Source: an uncultured Emergencia sp.
GTDB lineage: Bacteria; Bacillota; Clostridia; Peptostreptococcales; Anaerovoracaceae
Assembly: GCA_902476665.1 (NCBI GenBank)
Contig: CABSEO010000051.1
Location: 1-8,959, forward strand
DNA length: 8,959 nt
Direction of reading: 5' to 3'
Position numbers and translations under genes: made by a program. Below the pieces are notes generated by a model. The model did not search any database. It saw only the letters and a program-made list of their open reading frames with translations, and was not told the DNA's origin. Positions 1 to 5,685 of this stretch are shown one piece after another. How positions within the stretch are numbered: position 1 is the stretch's first letter; every line of letters begins with the position of its first letter.

Positions 1-718
1 ATTCGCACACCTTTCCCAAAAACATAACGCAAACGCGATCTGATAAATATCTGACAACTGATAAATCGTGAGAAATAAACACATAAGTCAGATTCATCTC
101 CTGCTGCAGATCTCCCAGAAGGTTCAGTATTTGTGACTGAATGGACACATCTAGAGCCGATACTGGTTCGTCACAGACGATGAGTCTTGGATTCAAGGCT
201 AACGCTCTTGCAATGCTGACTCTTTGTCTCTGTCCACCGGAAAACTGGTGAGGGTAGCGATACATAAATTCTGGACGGATACCAGTCTTTCTCAGTAAAT
301 CCTCCACAATAGCCGCACTCTCATCCTTTGTCTTTGTTATATTGTGTGTAACCAGCGGTTCTGCAACGATATCACGTATTTTCAGTCTCGGATTTAAAGA
401 TGCGTAAGGATCCTGAAAAACCATTTGCATCTGTTTTCTCATCTCGCGAAGTTCCTCGCTCTTGAGATTGTTCAGATTTTTTCCGTCAAAGAACACCTCA
501 CCTCTAGTTGGTTCCAGCAGCCTGAGAATCAGACGTCCCAGTGTGGACTTCCCGCATCCTGATTCTCCTACAACCCCCAAGGTTTCTCCCTCAAATATCT
601 GCAGATTTACATCCGTTACGGCATGAACTGTACCCGAGTTTTTGCCCCATGAACCGGATTTTGTCTTAAATTCCTTTGTAAGATTTTTAGTTTCGACCAG
701 GACTTTTTTATTTTCCAT
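1..718 (-). CDS. oppF: Oligopeptide/dipeptide ABC transporter ATP-binding subunit (OppF/DppF-like), 3' end cut by window edge
   Basis: Second cytoplasmic ATPase of a peptide importer; it would pair with the OppD-like subunit to hydrolyse ATP and drive the two permeases. I translated 239 codons from the ATG at 718 with no stop before the left edge. Seen in order: Walker [10 protein letters not shown] (residues 51-59), Q-loop FQDPYASLNP (101-110), ABC signature SGGQRQR (160-166, preceded by F where L is usual), Walker B LIVCDE (179-184), D-loop ALD (188-190), switch histidine in SHDLS (H217). The family is usually about 320 residues, so some 80 C-terminal residues lie outside the window. The start is supported by AGAGG nine bases upstream and by an 11-base overlap with the end of oppD, which suggests translational coupling. 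The opp versus dpp naming cannot be settled from sequence alone. Confidence 0.95.
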   Translation of the reverse strand, partial: MENKKVLVETKNLTKEFKTKSGSWGKNSGTVHAVTDVNLQIFEGETLGVVGESGCGKSTLGRLILRLLEPTRGEVFFDGKNLNNLKSEELREMRKQMQMVFQDPYASLNPRLKIRDIVAEPLVTHNITKTKDESAAIVEDLLRKTGIRPEFMYRYPHQFSGGQRQRVSIARALALNPRLIVCDEPVSALDVSIQSQILNLLGDLQQEMNLTYVFISHDLSVVRYLSDRVCVMFLGKVCE

Positions 719-1706
719 GATTCATCACCTCTTTGTTGTACAAGAAGCATCTCACCTTGTGTCCATCTTCCGCTTCATAAAGATCCGGTTGATACATAGT
801 GCATACCTTCATCGCTTTATCGCACCTCGGACAGAATCTGCATCCCTGGGGCAGATTCAGCAGGTTTGGTACCAGACCTTTTATTGTATAAAGATGCTCC
901 TTACTTTCAGTCAACTTAGGGATTGAGTTCATCAGTCCGTATGTGTAAGGATGTAACGGATTTCTGAAAATCTCCTCTACCGGAGCCTCCTCCATAATCT
1001 TTCCTGCATACATTACATAGACATAATCACAGGATTCAGCTACTACGCCAAGATTATGCGTAATCATGACAACTGCGGTTCCCTGCTCTTTCTGAAGCTG
1101 ATTCATCAAATAAAGAATCTGCGCTTCAATGGTGACATCCAGAGCCGTGGTCGGTTCATCGGCGATCATCAGCTGTGGATTGCACACCATGGCCATTCCA
1201 ATCATCACTCTCTGTCGCAGACCGCCAGAAAGCTGATGAGGATATGCATTATATCGTTTTTCAGGTTCAGGAATGCCCACCTTACGAAAAATGTCGATAG
1301 TACGACTCTTAGCTTCCTCCTTTGTTACCGATTCATGGATCAGAATTGCTTCTGATACCTGTCTTCCAATAGTAAATACCGGATTGAGAGATGTCATTGG
1401 CTCCTGAAAGATCATAGAAATGCGATTGCCTCTGATGTCATCCATCTCTGGTTTGGTTTTTTCCAGCAGGTTTTCTCCGTTTAACAGAATCTCACCTGCA
1501 ACGACTCTTCCAGGATACTGCAACAACTGCATCACGGACATGGCGGTCATACTTTTTCCACATCCAGATTCACCTACCAGACCAACCGCTTCACCCCTTT
1601 TTACAGCAATATCCACGCCATCTACGGCTGGAACCACACCTTTGGATGTAAAGAATTGGGTTCTAAGCCCTTTTATCTGAAGAATTGTCTCATTACTTTT
1701 CATCAT
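708..1706 (-). CDS. oppD: Oligopeptide/dipeptide ABC transporter ATP-binding subunit (OppD/DppD-like)
   Basis: Cytoplasmic ATPase of the peptide importer, partner of the OppF-like subunit. Full family length, 332 residues. Motifs: Walker A GESGCGKS (45-52), Q-loop [10 protein letters not shown] (100-109), signature LSGGLRQR (159-166), Walker B LMIADE (179-184), D-loop ALD (188-190), switch H217. The C-terminal oligopeptide-transporter extension contains cysteines 289, 292, 295, 302 and 320; a related DppD structure binds a [4Fe-4S] cluster in this region, so a cluster is plausible here. Two ATG codons are adjacent (1704-1706 and 1701-1703). AGGTGAT directly abuts the first and is better spaced (seven bases from AGG) for the second, so the real protein may be 331 residues. 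It begins 14 bases after oppC and overlaps oppF by 11 bases, so it is surely in the same operon. Confidence 0.96.
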   Translation of the reverse strand: MMKSNETILQIKGLRTQFFTSKGVVPAVDGVDIAVKRGEAVGLVGESGCGKSMTAMSVMQLLQYPGRVVAGEILLNGENLLEKTKPEMDDIRGNRISMIFQEPMTSLNPVFTIGRQVSEAILIHESVTKEEAKSRTIDIFRKVGIPEPEKRYNAYPHQLSGGLRQRVMIGMAMVCNPQLMIADEPTTALDVTIEAQILYLMNQLQKEQGTAVVMITHNLGVVAESCDYVYVMYAGKIMEEAPVEEIFRNPLHPYTYGLMNSIPKLTESKEHLYTIKGLVPNLLNLPQGCRFCPRCDKAMKVCTMYQPDLYEAEDGHKVRCFLYNKEVMNHGK

Positions 1707-1713
1707 ATCACCT
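1707..1713 (-). promoter_or_regulatory. Ribosome binding site of oppD that favours the second ATG
   Basis: The minus strand reads AGGTGAT immediately before two consecutive ATG codons. From AGG there are four bases to the first ATG and seven to the second. The second, at 1703-1701, has the more usual spacing. The difference to the protein is one methionine. Confidence 0.6.
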
Positions 1714-1720
1714 GCCTGTC

Positions 1721-2719
1721 TTAGTCCTTCAGTGATGGATCCAGTTTATCCCGCAAGGCATCACCAAGGAAATTAAATGCCACAACCAGAATCAGAATAG
1801 CAATGCCGGGTGCCAGCGTTGCAACAGGTGAAGAAGACAAAAATTTCTTCATCTGGTATACCAGAAGCCCCCAGCTCGTCGACGGTGGCTGCGCACCGAT
1901 TCCCAAAAAGGACAGACTGGACTCGGTCAAAATATTTCCTGGTACATTCATAGTAAACAATACAATTAGCGTCGGCACACAGTTTGGCAGAATATGGCGA
2001 AGCATAATAGTCCATTTCTTTACCCCTATAGACGTCGCCGCTTCAACATATTCTTTTTCCCGTAGTGACAGAACCTCTGAACGAACTACTCGGGCAGTTC
2101 CCGCCCAGCTTACAAAACTGAGAGCTATGAAAATAGTCAGTAAGCCGTTTCCCAGTGTATAAGAAACCAGCATTGCCAAAAGCAATGAAGGAAAAGCCAT
2201 CAAAACATCAGCAAGCCGCATAATAATGGAATCTATCTTTCCTCCGATAAAACCGGCAACCAGTCCCAGCACCGTTCCGATAATCATGGAAATCAGGGTT
2301 GGAATCAATCCGATCATCAGTGAAACTCTTCCTCCATAAAGCATTCTACTAAAAATATCACGTCCGTAATTATCTGTACCCAGCCAGTTTTCGACAGAAG
2401 GATCCGTAAGACGTTTTGACAAATCCTGAGCATACGGATCACACGGTGCGATAATCGGAGCCAACAGAGTAGCGAGAATAAAGAGTACAATGATAATCGC
2501 AGAAACCAGTGCCAGTTTATTGTTACGGAACATACTGAAGATCTGTTCTTTCAGGGTTTCATCAGGAGCAATTTCCGCCTCTGCTTTCTCTTCAACGACA
2601 ACCGGCTCTGTGGCATTTTCCGGTATCCAGTCAGTTCCCGCAGGAGGCATTTTTCCGAACCCTTCTGAAATTTTAGCAGCCAGCAGTTCTGCTGCTCTTT
2701 CTGTTTTTCTGAGTTTCAT
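1721..2719 (-). CDS. oppC: Oligopeptide/dipeptide ABC transporter permease (OppC/DppC-like)
   Basis: Second integral-membrane permease of the peptide importer, forming the pore with the OppB-like subunit. 332 residues. Hydrophobic spans are visible at about 68-92, 131-158, 168-205, 248-272 and 302-320. The family segment GTDNYGRDIFSR (114-125) follows the first span, and the EAA loop that contacts the ATPases is at 226-246 (EAATSIGVKKW then HILPN). The C-terminus GDALRDKLDP (319-328) is typical. Members are usually about 300 residues; here the first membrane span is preceded by about 65 residues including an acidic, Pro/Glu/Ala-rich stretch (about 31-55) that I do not recognise. The start is firm: AAAGGAGG lies seven bases before the ATG and overlaps the oppB stop codon. 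oppC starts 14 bases after oppB and ends 14 bases before oppD. Confidence 0.96.
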   Translation of the reverse strand: MKLRKTERAAELLAAKISEGFGKMPPAGTDWIPENATEPVVVEEKAEAEIAPDETLKEQIFSMFRNNKLALVSAIIIVLFILATLLAPIIAPCDPYAQDLSKRLTDPSVENWLGTDNYGRDIFSRMLYGGRVSLMIGLIPTLISMIIGTVLGLVAGFIGGKIDSIIMRLADVLMAFPSLLLAMLVSYTLGNGLLTIFIALSFVSWAGTARVVRSEVLSLREKEYVEAATSIGVKKWTIMLRHILPNCVPTLIVLFTMNVPGNILTESSLSFLGIGAQPPSTSWGLLVYQMKKFLSSSPVATLAPGIAILILVVAFNFLGDALRDKLDPSLKD

Positions 2720-2733
2720 GTTTTCGCCTCCTT

Positions 2734-3651
2734 TTACTGTTCTCTGATCTTCGGATCCAGGAAGGAGTAGAGAATATCAGCCACCAGATTACCCAAGATA
2801 ATAATCAAGGTAGAAAGAATAACAGATCCCTGCAGAAGAGGCATATCCCTGTTGTTTACTGCAGAAACCATTAACATTCCGATACCTCCAATACCGAATA
2901 CCGATTCCGTAATGACTGCTCCCGAAAGCAGACTGGCAAACTGCATTGCCATCATGGTTACAACCGGAATCAGCGCATTTTTTAATCCGTGTCTTACAAC
3001 CAGCATTTCCTTCAGCCCCTTTGCCCGTGCCGTCCTGATGTAATCATTTTTCATAATTCCAAGAAGACTGGATCTGGTCAAACGGGCAATTGTGCCTGAG
3101 GATGCCCATCCTAGAACCAAAGCCGGCAGGATCATATGAGACGCCGTAGAGTAACCGGAAATTGGCAGAATGTGCAGTGTATAACCAAATATGTACTGCA
3201 GCAGCATAGCCGCCCAGAATACCGGCAGAGAAATGCCAACCAGAGAAAACCCCATTAAAAATCTGTCCAGAAGAGAATTCTTTTTAATTGCGGATATAAT
3301 TCCTGCCGGAATACCAATCAGCCATGCCACCAAAGCCGATGTAATAGCCAGCTTCAGCGTATTGGGAAAGGCTTCGGCAATCAATGCATTAATCGGCCGG
3401 TTCAATTTATAGGAAGTTCCTAGATCACCCTGCACTGCATCGACCAGGTATCTGCCGAAACGTACAAGAGTCGGATCATTTAACCCCATTTCTTCGGTAA
3501 CTCTTTCAATAACAGCAGGACTGGCTTTCTCTCCCATCATAACGGACACCGGATTTCCCGGCAGAACCTGCAGCATCAGGAAGATAATCAGAATTACCGC
3601 AATAATCAAGGGTATGGATATGAGAATGCGCTTGGTAATATATTTAATCAT
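2734..3651 (-). CDS. oppB: Oligopeptide/dipeptide ABC transporter permease (OppB/DppB-like)
   Basis: First integral-membrane permease of the peptide importer. 305 residues, normal for the family. Hydrophobic spans occur at about 9-29, 99-122, 130-160, 171-188, 228-256 and 275-297. Diagnostic segments are PGNP (31-34), the periplasmic-side GDLGTSY (75-81), the EAA loop at 204-229 (TARAKGLKE then HGLKNALIP), ESVFGIGGIG (249-258), PLLQG (271-275) and the C-terminal DPKIR (299-303). The ATG at 3651 has AGGAGG six bases upstream. It is separated from oppA by 157 bases that contain a hairpin with a T run, so its expression probably comes from read-through of the oppA transcript; I found no convincing separate promoter in that gap. 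Confidence 0.97.
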   Translation of the reverse strand: MIKYITKRILISIPLIIAVILIIFLMLQVLPGNPVSVMMGEKASPAVIERVTEEMGLNDPTLVRFGRYLVDAVQGDLGTSYKLNRPINALIAEAFPNTLKLAITSALVAWLIGIPAGIISAIKKNSLLDRFLMGFSLVGISLPVFWAAMLLQYIFGYTLHILPISGYSTASHMILPALVLGWASSGTIARLTRSSLLGIMKNDYIRTARAKGLKEMLVVRHGLKNALIPVVTMMAMQFASLLSGAVITESVFGIGGIGMLMVSAVNNRDMPLLQGSVILSTLIIILGNLVADILYSFLDPKIREQ

Positions 3652-3695
3652 GCGTTTCCTCCTTTCATATCAGACTTGTTTTCGGTGAAAATCCG

Positions 3696-3733
3696 GTAAA
3701 AAGAGATTACCCTCTTACTGAGGATAATCTCTT
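3696..3733 (-). terminator. Intercistronic hairpin with T run between oppA and oppB (attenuator or mRNA-stabilising stem)
   Basis: AAGAGATTA (3701-3709) and TAATCTCTT (3725-3733) are perfect 9-base inverted arms. After one C/A mismatch, CCTC and GAGG add four more pairs around a five-base loop. Read in the direction of transcription (minus), the stem ends in CTCTTTTTACC, a short T run. The position just after the binding-protein gene is where many importer operons hold a partial terminator or a 3'-end-protecting stem, giving more binding protein than membrane subunits. Read-through is assumed because oppB has no obvious promoter of its own. Confidence 0.7.
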
Positions 3734-3808
3734 CTCTGTTCTCAGATTATGACCAGTTAAGGTTAGCAGTCATTATCAGCAGTATGTTGTTCTTAACCAT
3801 GCAGCCGT

Positions 3809-5473
3809 TTATTCCTCCGAGGTTTCAAGATCCACAGAATAGTAGCTGCAGTCACCCCAGCCTGCCCAGTGCGGTACAAAGCCTTTTACTCTATCCTGAA
3901 TGACTCTTACTTTTTCCAGATGGAAGAGCGGAACCCAAGCTGCATCTTCCTGAATTGCCAGTTCTTCTAAGTCAAGATACTCCTGCATACGTTCTTCTTC
4001 ATTTACATTGTGTCTTGCATCCTCAATTCTCTTAATGGCATCCTTATTGTAGTAATTGAAGGATCTTGACTTAGTTGCTTCGCTTGAGAAGAATGTGTAG
4101 ATAAAGTTGTCAGGATCGTTGAAATCTGCATACCAAGTAGCCATATACATCGGAAGTTCACCTGTTGCACGAACGTCATACCAGGAAGCTTCATCCATTT
4201 GATCAATGGTTACTGTTACTCCAATTTCCGCCAGCTGAGACTGGATGATCTCATTGATTTCGAGATCCTTAGGACTGTTTGCAGTCTGAGAAATTGTCAT
4301 TTCAAAACCATCCGGATAACCTGCTTCTGCCAGCAGTTTCTTGGCTCCTTCAGGATCATATTTGATTTCCGGCAGATTCTCATTATAAGCAACCAGACCT
4401 TCCGGATAAATTCCGTTTGCCGGCACGCCGGTACCCTCGTACATACTGTCTAAAATAGCCTGTTTATCAATTGCCATCTGAAGAGCCTTACGAACACGAA
4501 CATCATCAAACGGTTTAATATTTTCATTGATAGACAGATAGGTAACACCTAAAACAACTTTTTCAACAATGTTGTCTTTCCAATCTTCGGATTCTGTATA
4601 TTCAGGAATTAAGTGTCTTGCATTGTCAAGGTCGAAAATATCGATCTGACCAGAATCAAATAGCATTTTTTCCGTTTCAGCATCACTTACTACCTTAATT
4701 AGAATACCGTCGATTTTCGGTGCACCCTGCCAATAATCAGGATTTGCTTCCAGATAGATATGATCGTTCAGAACCCATTCTTTCAGGATGAACGGTCCAG
4801 AACCGATTGTGTATTCAGGTTCATTACCAAATCTGGTTCCCGTTACACCGCCTCCTGCCTCATCTGCAGCGTCACCAGCTTCTCTGTTAATGATCGACCA
4901 TGCCGGAACGCTAAGAGTAGCCAAGAACGGAGAATATGAGTCATTCAAAACAATATCAAAATTATAATCATCGTGAATGATAATGCCTTTACCTTCAACA
5001 GTATCTGCTTTTCCGTTCAGTACATCCTGAGCACCTACCAGCATATCCATCCAAGGAGTATTGAGAGCAGCTCTTTCCGGATCCAGCATTCTGTCAACAG
5101 TATAGAGGACATCATCCGAAGTCATTTCTTCACCATTGGTAAACATAATTCCTTTTCTCAGATGCATAGAATAGGTTTTGCCATCATCTGAGATTTCCCA
5201 GGATTCAGCAGCCCCCGGCTGCAGTTCACTTCCGCCATCTTCAGTAGATACGGTCTGAACCAGTGTATCAAAAATATTCAGCTGAATAATATAGTCACTA
5301 GTTGTCTGTGCCGGATCCCCGGATTCACATTCATGATCGTATGTAACACGCAGAACATTTTCACCAAATCCGTCATCGTATTCCACTGCCTGACCGCTGT
5401 CTCCACCGCATCCGTAAAAAGATGCCACAACCATGGCCAGTGAAACCAAAGTGACAAATATCTTTTTCTTCAT
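3809..5473 (-). CDS. oppA: Peptide ABC transporter substrate-binding lipoprotein (OppA/DppA-like, SBP family 5)
   Basis: Extracellular solute-binding lipoprotein that captures peptide and delivers it to the OppBC pore. 554 residues. The N-terminus has a lysine-rich start (KKK, 2-4), a hydrophobic core and a cysteine at 22 followed by GGDSG, so it should be lipid-anchored. The lipobox (FYGC) is atypical at -2, where Y replaces the usual small residue. The family-5 signature region is at about 89-130 (AAESWEISDDGKTY, then a lysine/glycine turn and DDVLYTVDRML). Further family blocks are GSGPFILKEW (224-233), NPDYWQGAPKIDGI (244-257) and WYADFNDPDNF (447-457). The Asp in WYAD (450) appears to align with the Asp that holds the peptide amino terminus in E. 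coli OppA, favouring a peptide over nickel as ligand; this alignment is from memory. AGGAGG lies eight bases before the ATG. It is the first gene of the operon, behind a sigma-54 promoter. Confidence 0.96.
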   Translation of the reverse strand: MKKKIFVTLVSLAMVVASFYGCGGDSGQAVEYDDGFGENVLRVTYDHECESGDPAQTTSDYIIQLNIFDTLVQTVSTEDGGSELQPGAAESWEISDDGKTYSMHLRKGIMFTNGEEMTSDDVLYTVDRMLDPERAALNTPWMDMLVGAQDVLNGKADTVEGKGIIIHDDYNFDIVLNDSYSPFLATLSVPAWSIINREAGDAADEAGGGVTGTRFGNEPEYTIGSGPFILKEWVLNDHIYLEANPDYWQGAPKIDGILIKVVSDAETEKMLFDSGQIDIFDLDNARHLIPEYTESEDWKDNIVEKVVLGVTYLSINENIKPFDDVRVRKALQMAIDKQAILDSMYEGTGVPANGIYPEGLVAYNENLPEIKYDPEGAKKLLAEAGYPDGFEMTISQTANSPKDLEINEIIQSQLAEIGVTVTIDQMDEASWYDVRATGELPMYMATWYADFNDPDNFIYTFFSSEATKSRSFNYYNKDAIKRIEDARHNVNEEERMQEYLDLEELAIQEDAAWVPLFHLEKVRVIQDRVKGFVPHWAGWGDCSYYSVDLETSEE

Positions 5474-5539
5474 TCTTTCCGCCTCCTTTACAAATATCGC
5501 CAGATGAAACGATTTGATATCATTATATGCATATGCAAA

Positions 5540-5555
5540 AGCAAAATCCGTGCCA
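5540..5555 (-). promoter_or_regulatory. Sigma-54 (-24/-12) promoter of the opp operon
   Basis: The minus strand reads TGGCACG (5555-5549), four bases (GATT), then TTGCT (5544-5540). This matches the sigma-54 consensus TGGCACG-N4-TTGCW at every fixed position. Placing the C of the GC at -12 puts the transcription start near 5529, giving a leader of about 55 bases before the oppA ATG. The adjacent divergent gene encodes a sigma-54 activator with an intact GAFTGA loop, which is independent support. Confidence 0.9.
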
Positions 5556-5576
5556 TCTTAATATTTTGAAAATTCC

Positions 5577-5596
5577 AGCATTTCAGAGCATTTTGA
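5577..5596. repeat. Short tandem repeat AGCATTT, 10-base period
   Basis: AGCATTTCAG (5577-5586) is followed directly by AGCATTTTGA (5587-5596). The first seven bases are identical and the period is one helical turn. It lies between the sigma-54 promoter and the CTATTTT palindrome. It could be part of the activator's binding region or chance in AT-rich DNA. Confidence 0.3.
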
Positions 5597-5598
5597 TT

Positions 5599-5620
5599 CT
5601 ATTTTAATAAGTTAAAATAG
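5599..5620. promoter_or_regulatory. Perfect palindrome, candidate upstream activator site of the sigma-54 regulator
   Basis: CTATTTTAA (5599-5607) and TTAAAATAG (5612-5620) are exact inverted arms with a four-base spacer (TAAG). The centre lies about 80 bases upstream of the predicted opp transcription start, within the range where sigma-54 activators usually bind, and a dimeric winged-helix protein would need such a dyad. No other explanation was found: it is not followed by a T run at a gene end. Confidence 0.6.
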
Positions 5621-5657
5621 GTTAATATTTAATTTAATCCTATTTTTTCTATTTTAT
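5614..5657. repeat. Additional CTATTTT half-sites in the divergent region
   Basis: Beyond the palindrome, the same heptamer recurs as CTATTTTTT (5640-5648) and CTATTTTAT (5649-5657), two direct copies nine bases apart. AAAATAGG (5614-5621) and CCTATTTT (5639-5646) also form an 8-base inverted pair with 17 bases between. So the heptamer occurs four times within about 60 bases, in two orientations. The two direct copies lie in the -35 area of the regulator's own promoter. Caution: the region is very AT-rich, which raises chance matches. Confidence 0.45.
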
Positions 5658-5660
5658 TTA

Positions 5661-5669
5661 TGCTATACT
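5661..5669 (+). promoter_or_regulatory. Extended -10 promoter of the sigma-54 activator gene
   Basis: TG-C-TATACT is an extended -10 element matching TGN-TATAAT at all but one position of the hexamer. No good -35 hexamer is seen 17 bases upstream, where the sequence is T-rich, but extended -10 promoters often do without. The expected start is near 5676, only about 10 bases before the first ATG but about 25 before the second in-frame ATG at 5701. Confidence 0.55.
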
Positions 5670-5685
5670 GAGGCTAAGAGATAGA

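Noticed and set aside
1803..2162. 119-codon open frame on the plus strand
   Set aside because: Antisense to the oppC-like permease, with cysteine/serine-rich filler composition and no family motif.
3756..3797. GTTAAG/CTTAAC inverted repeat after the oppA stop
   Set aside because: Only six pairs around a 30-base loop, weak compared with the neighbouring 13-pair stem.
3809..5473. Nickel-binding (NikA-type) identity for the family-5 binding protein
   Set aside because: The family includes nickel binders, but the WYAD-FNDPDNF segment resembles peptide binders and the neighbouring racemase and S66 peptidase point to peptides. Not fully excluded.
5522..5527. Exact TATAAT on the minus strand upstream of oppA, possible sigma-A promoter
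   Set aside because: No -35 hexamer at 16-18 bases upstream and no TG extension; it falls just at the predicted sigma-54 start, so it is more likely AT-rich leader sequence.
5525..5534. Palindrome ATATGCATAT at the predicted transcription start of oppA
   Set aside because: Perfect but short and low in complexity; two ATATGC copies in AT-rich DNA create it easily. Not enough to call an operator.
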